15,169 nt of DNA from an uncultured Opitutia bacterium. GTDB taxonomy: Bacteria; Verrucomicrobiota; Verrucomicrobiia; Opitutales; UBA953. Positions within the stretch are counted from its first letter, which is position 1. The number at the start of each line of letters is the position of its first letter. Under the pieces are notes generated by a model. That model ran no database searches and was not told the DNA's origin. It saw only the letters and a list, made by a program, of their open reading frames with translations. Of this stretch, positions 1 to 7,151 are shown one piece after another. Both the position numbers and the translations under genes were made by a program. The stretch covers positions 1-15,169 of the forward strand of contig CAIYUD010000253.1 in the NCBI GenBank assembly GCA_903929325.1, written 5' to 3'.

Positions 1-2018
1 GTAATGCCCGCGACCCTGTACACATTCAGTCCGAGGATACCGGTGTAGCCCTCCATGGTGACCGTGTAGCCATTAAGATGGACCCACCGCGTCGTCGTGA
101 AGCCGGCGATTGGGGCACCGGACGAGTCACCCGCATCATCAAACGTGCTTTCACGACAGCCGTCGGAACCTTACGTCGTACACGCTTAGCGTGGTATGTC
201 ATCCCCGACGACCCTCGGATCGTTCGCGAAATTGTCGTACGTGATCCCGCAAGCTCAGGCCTCAAACCCCTGCCGAAAGTCGAAGACAAGGTTGTGCTTC
301 GCCTCGACCCTTGGGAGCGACGCAATACCAACCCTACCGGCACGCTCATTGAAGTCCTCGGCGTCACCCACACGCCTATGGCCGAGTATAAAGGTATTCT
401 TCGTCAGTACCGCCTCGAACCTGAATTCCCTGAAGCCGTCGAAGCAGCTGCCCGCGCCTTCCCGTCCAAAGTTCCCGCTACAGAAATTAAAACGCGCGCA
501 GACTTCCGCGAAGTCCCCACGATCACCATCGACCCGGATGATGCGAAGGACTTCGACGACGCTCTGTCCGTACAGACGTTACCCGACGGCAATATCCGCA
601 TCGGCATTCATATTGCCGACGTCTCACACTACGTGCGCGTCGGCACCGCACTCGACACGGAAGCACGTAGCCGCGGCAACTCCACCTACCTCGTCGGCAC
701 GGTTATACCGATGCTACCACATGCACTTTCCAGCGGGCTCTGTTCGTTGGTCGAAGGCGAAGACCGCTTAGTTAAATCAGTACTCGTCGATTTCTCGCCT
801 GAAGGAAAAATCCTGAAGTCTACTTTTGCCAATGCGGTTATTTGTAGTCGGAAGCGTCTAACTTACAAACAGGCCCTAGGCTTCCTGAAAGCAGACAACA
901 ACGCCGCCATCCGGGCAATCCCTTCACCCCCTGCACACCAGACGGGCTCTCCCGGAAAGCCCCTCTCAGAGATGAGTGAGTCTGATATTAACTTAGTCCG
1001 CGATATGGTGCGGACGCTTTGGCGCATAGCTGACCGCATGCGCAAGGAACGTTTTGCTGCCGGATCGCTCGACCTTGATATGACGGAAGTTAAAATGTTC
1101 GTCGATAAGGATGGCTGGGCGGACCGTACCGAAATTGTCGTTCACGACGAATCTCACCAACTCGTGGAGGAGTTTATGCTCTTAGCCAACGAAACGGTGG
1201 CCGAACAATTAACCAAAGCGCGCATCCCGCACATCTCGCGGGTTCACGACGAGCCTGATCCTGAAAAGCTGACCATGCTTCGTGATTCGCTGGCGATTGC
1301 GAACGTACGGGTTGGCGACCTCACGAAGCGCTCCGAGATGGTTAAGACCTTAGCTATTTTGAAGGACCGTGATGATGGACATATTTTACGCGTCCAACTC
1401 CTCCGGTCCTTACGCCAAGCTTGCTACCGGCCTGCTGCAGATGGCCACTACGGCCTGGCGAAGCGCCACTACAGTCACTTCACCTCCCCGATCCGTCGTT
1501 ACGCCGACTTAGTTGAGCACCGCATCCTTGACGGCTGGATGACCAAAAATGGTATTCCTTCGGCGTCGTCGGAAATTACCCGCACGCCGGGTATTGGCGA
1601 TCTGGCTCAGACCTGCGACCACATCTCTATCACAGAGCGGAATAGCGCAGAAGCAGAACGGGATTCTAAGAAAGTGAAGCTCCTCGAGCTGTTTGAGCGC
1701 GAAATGGCACGTCCTGATAAACGTCCATTCGAAGCCCGCATCATGGAAGTCAAAGCACACGGCTTCATGGTCGAGCTTACCGCATCGCAGGCCTACGGCC
1801 TGGTGCATATGACGACGCTCAACGACGACTTCTACCGCATGCACCCTGATGGCAATGCGCTCGTCGGACGTCGCAATGGACGCGTCTACGCCGTTGGCGC
1901 CTCTCTTCAAGTCACTGTCGACAAAGTGGACCGCTTTAAACGCCAGGTGGACTTCCGTGTCTTTGAAGAAGCCTATAAGCCGACACGCGGACCTGAGCGT
2001 CGTAAGGGCGGTCGCTAA
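1..2018 (+). CDS. rnr: Ribonuclease R (3'-5' exoribonuclease, RNB family), 5'-truncated
   Basis: Processive 3'-5' hydrolytic exoribonuclease acting on structured RNA in mRNA and rRNA turnover. The reading frame is open from base 3 to the TAA at 2016-2018 (671 residues visible); the first ATG at 78 is internal, because the upstream codons give VALHGDRVAIKMDPPRRR, a normal cold-shock/OB-domain segment of RNase R. The N-terminus, roughly 100 or more residues compared with E. coli RNase R (813 aa), lies outside the window. Seen in order: the end of the cold-shock domains, the RNB catalytic motif TITIDPDDAKDFDDALSV (about 518-572) with the clustered metal-binding aspartates, the RNB signature HYSHFTSPIRRYADLVEHR (about 1449-1523), and a C-terminal S1 domain (about 1725-1965). 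The tail after S1 is short and basic, without the long lysine-rich extension of E. coli RNase R. RNase II is less likely given the S1/CSD arrangement. The DUF2167 gene follows after 41 bases. Confidence 0.96.
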   Translation, partial: NARDPVHIQSEDTGVALHGDRVAIKMDPPRRREAGDWGTGRVTRIIKRAFTTAVGTLRRTRLAWYVIPDDPRIVREIVVRDPASSGLKPLPKVEDKVVLRLDPWERRNTNPTGTLIEVLGVTHTPMAEYKGILRQYRLEPEFPEAVEAAARAFPSKVPATEIKTRADFREVPTITIDPDDAKDFDDALSVQTLPDGNIRIGIHIADVSHYVRVGTALDTEARSRGNSTYLVGTVIPMLPHALSSGLCSLVEGEDRLVKSVLVDFSPEGKILKSTFANAVICSRKRLTYKQALGFLKADNNAAIRAIPSPPAHQTGSPGKPLSEMSESDINLVRDMVRTLWRIADRMRKERFAAGSLDLDMTEVKMFVDKDGWADRTEIVVHDESHQLVEEFMLLANETVAEQLTKARIPHISRVHDEPDPEKLTMLRDSLAIANVRVGDLTKRSEMVKTLAILKDRDDGHILRVQLLRSLRQACYRPAADGHYGLAKRHYSHFTSPIRRYADLVEHRILDGWMTKNGIPSASSEITRTPGIGDLAQTCDHISITERNSAEAERDSKKVKLLELFEREMARPDKRPFEARIMEVKAHGFMVELTASQAYGLVHMTTLNDDFYRMHPDGNALVGRRNGRVYAVGASLQVTVDKVDRFKRQVDFRVFEEAYKPTRGPERRKGGR

Positions 2019-2059
2019 AATCGTCTTGCACCCCCCCCGACGGAATTAAAGAAATTTGC

Positions 2060-2998
2060 ATGCGCCAACCCCTCGCATGTTTAGCTTTATTGGTCTGCAC
2101 CTTTGTCGGTGCAGCCGAAGAAACGCCTGCGCTCGATCCAAAGGTTCAAGCAGTGTTGGATCGCGCTGCTAAAATAGAACCGCGCGCGGGCACCGTCAGC
2201 ATCGAAGGCGCAAACGCTAAACTACATTTAACCGAAGCCTATCGGTTTTTAGGTCCCGACGACGCTCGCTTCGTACTTTGCGACGCCTGGGGCAATCCAC
2301 CCACGATTGGTAACGGACTGAAAGGCCTGCTGGTACCTAAAGGTTTTCACCCGTTACGTGCAGGCGCTTGGGCGGTGGCGATTCGCTACGAAGCCTGTGG
2401 ATTCGTTAAAGACGATGACGCTGGTGAAATTGATGCGAAGAAACTTAAGGAAGAATTCATAGAAGCCGAAGAAGAGCACAATCCTGAGCGCGTCAAAGCT
2501 GGCTATGGCGAGTTATGGATGGTGGATTGGGCCGAACCGCCACGTTACGACAAAGATCGGCATATTATTTTCTGGGCGAAGCGCATGTCGGAAAAACGTG
2601 AAGGTACCAGTGAAGATAGTTTAAATTACGAGGCGCGCTGTCTGGGCCGCCGTGGCCTACTCTCTCTCAATGCAATCGGTAGCATGAGCGAGTTCACACA
2701 AATCAAAGGCGCCATGGATGGAGTCATTGCCCAAGCTCAGTTTGCCGAAGGCGAACGTTATACAGACTTCAACGAGGATACTGATCACGTTGCTGAATAC
2801 ACCGTACTGGGACTCGTCGCCGCAGGCACGCTTGCGAAAATTGCCGCCAAAGGCGGACTACTTCTGCTCATCGCGAAGTTTGGAAAAATTCTCATCATTC
2901 CCTTTATCTTCTTCTGGAAGTACATCAAGGGAGGTGCGCAATGGGTCTGGCGCAAAATCCGCGGAGAAAAAAAGGATCAGGAAAAATTCCTAAGCTAA
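2060..2998 (+). CDS. DUF2167 family exported membrane protein
   Basis: A 312-residue protein of unknown biochemical function that I recognise as DUF2167-like. It starts with a hydrophobic signal peptide (about residues 1-18, probable cleavage near VGA-AEE). A soluble region follows, with the family-like segments GTVSIEGANAKLHL, YRFLGPDDARFVL, and the aromatic stretch YGELWMVDWAEPPRYD. A later FAEGERYTDFNEDTDHVAEY segment precedes one or two hydrophobic stretches (about residues 245-290) and a basic tail. The expected topology is a signal sequence, a periplasmic domain, then C-terminal membrane anchoring. The start ATG at 2060 is the only one that keeps the signal peptide; the Shine-Dalgarno match upstream is weak (AAAGAAA). 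It lies 41 bases after rnr on the same strand and may be co-transcribed. Its last 9 bases overlap the end of the converging glycosyltransferase. Family assignment is from recalled sequence character, not a search. Confidence 0.8.
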   Translation: MRQPLACLALLVCTFVGAAEETPALDPKVQAVLDRAAKIEPRAGTVSIEGANAKLHLTEAYRFLGPDDARFVLCDAWGNPPTIGNGLKGLLVPKGFHPLRAGAWAVAIRYEACGFVKDDDAGEIDAKKLKEEFIEAEEEHNPERVKAGYGELWMVDWAEPPRYDKDRHIIFWAKRMSEKREGTSEDSLNYEARCLGRRGLLSLNAIGSMSEFTQIKGAMDGVIAQAQFAEGERYTDFNEDTDHVAEYTVLGLVAAGTLAKIAAKGGLLLLIAKFGKILIIPFIFFWKYIKGGAQWVWRKIRGEKKDQEKFLS

Positions 2999-3691
2999 GC
3001 GCAGGAATAGACGCCACCAGGACTTCGCATAATCCCAGGCTGCTTTACCGATACGTAAGCGTCGCGCACGGTCATCGGTCCACGTGACGGGGATCTCTAC
3101 TACACGTCCACCGGCACGCTGCAGGCGAACCATCACTTCTCCACCAAAGGCGAATCCGCTCGCGTTTACGTTTAAAGGGAGTCCGAGAAATGCTTCTGTC
3201 TTTATCAACTTAAGCCCGCAACCCGGATCGGAAAGTGCTGAGCCTGGTAACAACTTCCAAAAGAACGACAACGTAAGGGAGAGAAATGATCGACCAGGGC
3301 CACGTCCAATAATCTTTGACTGCGGATGCCAGCGTGAACCGACAACCGCATCCGCCTGACCCGATTGAATCAAGGCGAGCCCACGCACCAGTGCTTCAGG
3401 GTCGGTGGCCATATCAGCATCACAGTAAGCCAGGACGTCGCAGTCTTGATGGTGAAGTCTCCAAGCGCGGTGAATGGCTAAACCTTTATCAGGAAAATCC
3501 ACTGCGGTAACACACGCGACACCGGCAGCCTTAGCAACGTCGGGCGTACGATCGACTGAACCGTTGCTAGAAACGAGAATGGTTACGGCTTCTAACTGCG
3601 CCGCTTGAAAACATCCTCGTAAGCGAGCCAGCGAGGGACCCAGGCGGCTCTCTTCGTTGTAAGCAGGGATGACAACAAGCAGTCGGGGCAT
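2990..3691 (-). CDS. Family 2 glycosyltransferase (dolichyl/polyprenyl-phosphate sugar transferase-like)
   Basis: A 233-residue GT-A fold glycosyltransferase. The start MPRLLVVIPAYNEESRLGP gives the standard GT2 N-terminal strand and nucleotide-binding loop. SSNGSVDRTPDVAK is the usual second motif, and YCDADMATDPEAL carries the DxD metal/nucleotide-sugar site. VVGSRW and the SDPGCGLKLIKTEAF segment match dolichyl-phosphate glucosyltransferase/DPM1-like members, which move sugar from UDP- or GDP-sugar to a polyprenyl-phosphate. No C-terminal membrane helices are seen, so it is probably a peripheral inner-membrane enzyme. I chose the ATG at 3691 because it follows the dxs stop by a single base (TAAGATG) and begins exactly at the GT2 fold; an upstream ATG at 3763 would add 24 residues inside dxs with no family resemblance. 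The spacing implies translational coupling to dxs. The exact donor and acceptor cannot be read from sequence. Confidence 0.88.
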   Translation of the reverse strand: MPRLLVVIPAYNEESRLGPSLARLRGCFQAAQLEAVTILVSSNGSVDRTPDVAKAAGVACVTAVDFPDKGLAIHRAWRLHHQDCDVLAYCDADMATDPEALVRGLALIQSGQADAVVGSRWHPQSKIIGRGPGRSFLSLTLSFFWKLLPGSALSDPGCGLKLIKTEAFLGLPLNVNASGFAFGGEVMVRLQRAGGRVVEIPVTWTDDRARRLRIGKAAWDYAKSWWRLFLRLA

Positions 3692-3692
3692 C

Positions 3693-5585
3693 TTAGCGAA
3701 CGGCTTGCCAGGCAGCCTTGGCGCGCTCGAGCATCTGCTGCGGTGCGAGGCCATGAGCGGCACGCAGTGTGGCTACATCCGTCGCATGTCCGACAAACTT
3801 ATCAGGCCAGCCTAGACGAACAACCGATGCGCCAGCTGATTTTTCTGAAAGTATTTCCAACACGCCCGTTCCAAATCCACCCGTGATGGCAGCGTCCTCG
3901 AGCGTGACAAAGAGCTTCGCGGCTCGCGCTTGTTCAGCGAGTAAAGTGCTGTCGATCGGCTTCGCAAAACGTGCGTTAACCACCCCAACCGATACACCCG
4001 TCGCAGCTGCAAGGGCATCAGCCAAGACCAAGGCATCCGGAACCATTGAACCAAGGGCCCAAATCTGAATGTCAGTTCCCGCACGCAAAACTTCAGCCTT
4101 ACCAATGGGGAGAACTGCAGGCGAAGACTTGATTGCTTTTCCGGCGGCAGGACCGCGGGGGTAGCGAATGAACATCGGGGCCGCAGCGCGCAGTGCCGTG
4201 TGTAGCATGTCAGCGAGCTCATCCTCGTCTTTCGGCTGCATCACCGTGGCATTCGGAACGCACCGAAGATAAGCGATATCAAAAAGTCCGTGATGCGTAG
4301 GCCCGTCGCTCGGTGAAACGCCGGCGCGGTCCATACAGAAGGTCACAGGCAAGCGCTGCAGGCAGACATCATGAATAACCATGTCGTAGGCACGCTGTAG
4401 GAAAGTTGAATAAATCGCACACACCGGACGCAGATCACGGGCAGCCATACCTGCGGCGAAGAGTGCGGCGTGCTCTTCGGCAATACCGACATCGTGGTAC
4501 TGACCCGGTAGTTCGCGCTTAAGTTGAGAGAGACCCGTGCCCGAGGGCATTGCAGCGGTGATGCCGACGACGCGGGAATTAGCCTTAGCCTCGCGCGCGA
4601 GAAGCTCACCAAAGACATCCTGCCAAGACTTGGGAGCACCAGGCTTGCCCGATGAAAGGGGGTCGCCGGTTTCAGGATCAAAGGCAGCAGTACCGTGGAA
4701 TTTTTCGGGATTACCAAGGGCGGCATTTAAGCCACGTCCTTTTTCGGTATGAATATGGAGAATGACTGGACCCGGCGCATCTTTGCAAAACTGCAAATAG
4801 CGTTCGAGCGTCGGAAGATCATGGCCGTCAATCGGACCAATGTAGCGCAATCCGTAATGCTCAAAGAGGGATGAGTTACGCGTAAAGAGGTCTTTGATTT
4901 CACGCTTCAACGTGCGCCCAAAATCAAGCAGCGCGCGACCCGATTTGCTCTTATTCAGAAGCTTCTTTAGGCCGCGTTGGGATTGATTGTAGGAGCGGGT
5001 GACAATCACGCGACTGAGCATCTCGGCGATAGCACCGACATTACGGTCAATCGACCATTCGTTATCATTCAAGATAACGATGAGGCGTTTACTTGAAGTG
5101 GCCGCGTTATTAAGCGCCTCCATCGTCACGCCACACGTCAACGCAGCGTCACCAATGACTGCGACGACATGGGAGTCTTCATTAAGACGATCGCGGGCAT
5201 TCGCAAAGCCCGTGGCAGCGGATAAAGCCGTACCAGCGTGGCCTGCGCCAAAGGCATCATGGATGCTCTCCTCGCGGGTTAAGAAGCCACTGAGGCCACC
5301 CGTCTGCCGGATGCGGTCAAAGCTCTCGCCATTGCGACCCGTCAAAAGCTTATGCACATAGCCTTGATGGGCGACGTCGAAGACAAATCGATCGCGGGAT
5401 GAATCGAAAATTCGGTGTAGGGCTAATGTTAACTCAACGACACCAAGGTTAGGACCGATGTGACCTCCATTGCGTGCGGTGACCGCAATCAGACGCGCAC
5501 GAATTTCGCCAGCAAGCTCAGGTAGTTGGTCGGCGGAAAGAGCCTGGACGTCTGCCGGGCCCTTAATGGCATCGAGTAACGCCAT
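3693..5585 (-). CDS. dxs: 1-deoxy-D-xylulose-5-phosphate synthase
   Basis: Thiamine-diphosphate enzyme that condenses pyruvate and glyceraldehyde 3-phosphate to 1-deoxy-D-xylulose 5-phosphate, the first step of the MEP isoprenoid pathway, in the cytoplasm. At 630 residues it is of normal length. Visible: GGHIGPNLGVVELTLALH with the N-terminal catalytic-region histidine (about 42), FDVAHQGYVHK (His 73), the ThDP/Mg motif GDAALTCGVTMEALNNA (Asp 146) with NDNEWSID (about 173-180), the lysine-glycine segment EKGRGLNAA, the conserved glutamate in GIAEEHAALFAAGMA (Glu 370), DRAGVSPSDGPTHHGLFD, and RYPRGPA. The usual GDG of the ThDP motif is GDA here. The start MALLDAIKGPADVQAL follows xseB by 3 bases. 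The downstream glycosyltransferase starts 1 base after the stop, so these three genes very likely form one operon. Confidence 0.97.
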   Translation of the reverse strand: MALLDAIKGPADVQALSADQLPELAGEIRARLIAVTARNGGHIGPNLGVVELTLALHRIFDSSRDRFVFDVAHQGYVHKLLTGRNGESFDRIRQTGGLSGFLTREESIHDAFGAGHAGTALSAATGFANARDRLNEDSHVVAVIGDAALTCGVTMEALNNAATSSKRLIVILNDNEWSIDRNVGAIAEMLSRVIVTRSYNQSQRGLKKLLNKSKSGRALLDFGRTLKREIKDLFTRNSSLFEHYGLRYIGPIDGHDLPTLERYLQFCKDAPGPVILHIHTEKGRGLNAALGNPEKFHGTAAFDPETGDPLSSGKPGAPKSWQDVFGELLAREAKANSRVVGITAAMPSGTGLSQLKRELPGQYHDVGIAEEHAALFAAGMAARDLRPVCAIYSTFLQRAYDMVIHDVCLQRLPVTFCMDRAGVSPSDGPTHHGLFDIAYLRCVPNATVMQPKDEDELADMLHTALRAAAPMFIRYPRGPAAGKAIKSSPAVLPIGKAEVLRAGTDIQIWALGSMVPDALVLADALAAATGVSVGVVNARFAKPIDSTLLAEQARAAKLFVTLEDAAITGGFGTGVLEILSEKSAGASVVRLGWPDKFVGHATDVATLRAAHGLAPQQMLERAKAAWQAVR

Positions 5586-5588
5586 AGG

Positions 5589-5825
5589 TTAGCTTGCAGA
5601 GTCCTCGTCGGAAGAAAGCTCTTCGATGCGCAGCTCAGCCGAACGGAGTTTTTCTTCGCAGGATTTCAAAAGTTGCATGCCCTCTTCGTAGCGTGCCACG
5701 AGTTTATCTAAAGGGATGTCGCCTGACTCCATCGACTCGACCACGGCTTCAAGGCGCGCCAAGGCATCCTCGAGTGACTGTCCCTCAGGGCTCTTGGGGC
5801 TTTTAGGCTTTTTTTCAGCACTCAT
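5589..5825 (-). CDS. xseB: Exodeoxyribonuclease VII small subunit
   Basis: A 78-residue small subunit of exonuclease VII, which together with the large subunit XseA degrades single-stranded DNA to oligonucleotides. The family core is clear: SLEDALARLEAVVESMESGD, then LDKLVARYEEGMQLLKSCEE and a short C-terminal helix EKLRSAELRIEELS. The N-terminus is a lysine/proline/serine-rich stretch (MSAEKKPKSPKSPEGQ), as often in this family. No xseA is visible in the window, so the large subunit must be encoded elsewhere. The xseB-dxs proximity is familiar from other bacteria (xseB-ispA-dxs in E. coli), but ispA is absent here. The start codon lies in a small inverted repeat at 5824-5836. Confidence 0.93.
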   Translation of the reverse strand: MSAEKKPKSPKSPEGQSLEDALARLEAVVESMESGDIPLDKLVARYEEGMQLLKSCEEKLRSAELRIEELSSDEDSAS

Positions 5826-5836
5826 GGGTTACCCAT
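5824..5836 (-). promoter_or_regulatory. Inverted repeat overlapping the xseB start codon, with a possible 4-codon leader ORF
   Basis: A 13-base near-palindrome (ATGGGT and ACCCAT arms around one base) covers two bases of the xseB start codon. On the minus strand it reads ATG-GGT-AAC-CCA-TGA, a 4-codon mini-ORF (M-G-N-P-stop) whose TGA overlaps the xseB ATG as ATGA. A purine stretch GAGAGGG sits just upstream. This could couple or damp xseB translation, but the element is short and could be chance. Confidence 0.25.
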
Positions 5837-5906
5837 ACCCTCTCTAAACCGTCATCACGGGGCAAGAATGGAAAATGCCGTGCACGGAGAAATGCTTTTG
5901 CCTCAT

Positions 5907-5988
5907 CTTCCTGCTTCCCGCTTCCCGCTTTCCTCTTGTCTCTACCCCTTCCCGCTTCCTGCTTTCTTCTTCTCTCTACCCCTTCCCG
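5907..5988. repeat. 34-bp tandem repeat built on CTTCCYG heptamers (polypurine on the transcribed strand)
   Basis: The 181-base gap between the M42 gene and xseB holds a direct tandem array: a heptamer CTTCCTG at 5907-5913, a 34-base unit at 5914-5947, a second copy at 5948-5981 with only about 4 differences, and the first heptamer of a third copy at 5982-5988. Each unit is two CTTCCYG heptamers followed by a pyrimidine-only run ending in CTCTACCC. On the minus strand, the direction of the flanking genes, this is a run of GGGAAG/GGAAG purine blocks about 80-160 bases before xseB. The remaining gap (5826-5906) shows no clear promoter or terminator. There are no spacers and no dyad in the unit, so it is not CRISPR. 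Confidence 0.85.
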
Positions 5989-6006
5989 CTCCTTGGCAGC
6001 CTCCCC

Positions 6007-7092
6007 TTAATCAAACTTCGTCAAGCTAGCGACCGTCTTGGCGTCCAGTCGACGTACCAGTGCTTTGGCTAGATCCGTACATGCCAACAAATCGGCCAGG
6101 TCAAGAACGGCATGGTGCGTATGAATATAGCGCGAAGGTACACCCAAGACAATCGAGGGAACGCCCAGGCCGTGCGATTGGAAGGCACGCGCATCGGTAC
6201 CACCCGAACGACGAACGGTAACTTGGTGGGGAATATTGAGTTCTTGGGCAACAGCGACTGCCAGATCGACCAATCGCGGCGACATAATGGCGGTCGGATC
6301 ATAAGCACGAATTTGTACGCCACCACCCAAACGCCCTTGAGATTCAGCGTGATTTAATCCGGGAACATCGTCCGCGGGTGGACCTTCCAAAACAATGACG
6401 ACATCGGGATCAACTAACCGAGCTGCGGTGACCGCTCCGCGACAACCAACTTCTTCCTGTACCGTCGCAACTGCATGAAGTGCACACGGCAACTTCGCAC
6501 TGGTACCATCAAGCTCGCGCGTCGCCAGAACGAGTGCGGCCATACCTGCACGATTATCAAAAGCTTTACCGGCAAAGAGACCAGCTTCCGCCAAAGGCGT
6601 GAAGGGACCATCGGGGACTACGGGGTCACCCAAGCGCACGCCGGCTTTCAATGCGCCCTCGAGCGATCGCGCACCGATATCGACAAAAACCCTGTCGACG
6701 GTGATAGCCTGCGCTCCGCCTTGATGCGGGGGCATGGCAGCAACGATACCGCTCAACTCACGCCCAGTACTGCGACATAAAATTCGTAGGCGTTGGGCAG
6801 CAAGAACGCCGTCAGGCCACCCGCCAATCGGTACGAGGCGGAGAAATCCGTCATGGGTGATGGATTGAACGAGAAAACCAATCTCATCCATGTGAGCGGT
6901 TAAGACGACCTTGGGGCCTTTAGTGGCCTTCGGGGCAAGCGCTGCCGAACCTAAACCGTCGAAAGAAGCCTTTCGACCTTTGAGCTCAGACAAGAAACAA
7001 CGACGCACCGCATCCTCATGTCCAGAGGTGCCATGGGCTTGCGAAAAAGTTTCGAGGAGACTGATAGCCTCGCGCGTACGGTTTGCACTCAT
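6007..7092 (-). CDS. M42 family metallopeptidase (glutamyl/leucyl aminopeptidase or FrvX-like)
   Basis: A 361-residue dinuclear metal aminopeptidase of the M42 family, cytoplasmic, typically a tetrahedral dodecamer that trims short peptides. The metal-site residues are all visible: TAHMDEIGF (His 67), KAFDNRAG (bridging Asp 179), VQEEVGCRG (catalytic Glu 213 and ligand Glu 214), VLEGPPADDVPG (Glu 236 where many members have Asp), and RYIHTHHAV (His 324). The GGTDARAF motif (about 297-304) is also present. The length and the order of motifs are normal. There is no signal peptide. The family also contains enzymes once called endoglucanases, so substrate cannot be assigned. The gene begins 59 bases after the end of the 304-residue exported protein gene and is preceded by a strong hairpin. 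It has no obvious functional tie to its neighbours. Confidence 0.93.
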   Translation of the reverse strand: MSANRTREAISLLETFSQAHGTSGHEDAVRRCFLSELKGRKASFDGLGSAALAPKATKGPKVVLTAHMDEIGFLVQSITHDGFLRLVPIGGWPDGVLAAQRLRILCRSTGRELSGIVAAMPPHQGGAQAITVDRVFVDIGARSLEGALKAGVRLGDPVVPDGPFTPLAEAGLFAGKAFDNRAGMAALVLATRELDGTSAKLPCALHAVATVQEEVGCRGAVTAARLVDPDVVIVLEGPPADDVPGLNHAESQGRLGGGVQIRAYDPTAIMSPRLVDLAVAVAQELNIPHQVTVRRSGGTDARAFQSHGLGVPSIVLGVPSRYIHTHHAVLDLADLLACTDLAKALVRRLDAKTVASLTKFD

Positions 7093-7100
7093 ACCAAGAA

Positions 7101-7125
7101 GCGTGAGAACGGAGCCGTTCTTCGC
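7101..7125 (-). promoter_or_regulatory. Perfect hairpin immediately upstream of the M42 gene start
   Basis: AGAACGG and CCGTTCT form a perfect 7-bp inverted repeat with a 2-base centre (7106-7121). The helix can be extended across small internal mismatches by GCG/CGC (7101-7103 and 7123-7125). It ends 8 bases before the ATG at 7092, where a ribosome binding site would be, and no strong Shine-Dalgarno is seen. There is no T-run on either side, so it is not a typical intrinsic terminator. It could be an mRNA 5' structure controlling translation or a 3'-end stabiliser for the upstream gene. Confidence 0.4.
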
Positions 7126-7151
7126 AAGCCTCTGTCAATCAAGCCGCTGAA

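Noticed and set aside
196..771. 191-residue plus-strand ORF within rnr
   Set aside because: It is a second frame over the RNase R catalytic region with no domain-like features; the rnr frame shows the RNB motifs.
3692..3763. Upstream ATG extension of the glycosyltransferase (24 residues)
   Set aside because: The added residues overlap dxs and do not resemble GT2 proteins. The ATG at 3691 begins directly at the conserved fold and is placed 1 base after the dxs stop.
3812..4222. 136-residue minus-strand ORF inside dxs
   Set aside because: It overlaps the dxs C-terminal half in a different frame and has arginine/leucine-rich shadow composition.
5907..5988. CRISPR array
   Set aside because: The repeats are directly adjacent with no unique spacers and lack any dyad; no cas genes are present.
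5875..6072. 65-residue plus-strand ORF in the pyrimidine-rich repeat
   Set aside because: It is the translation of the CT-rich tandem repeat running into the antisense of the M42 gene end. It has no plausible start signals and no protein-like pattern.
7101..7125. Intrinsic terminator for the 304-residue exported protein gene
   Set aside because: The helix is strong but no T-run follows on the minus strand and the M42 start comes 8 bases later.
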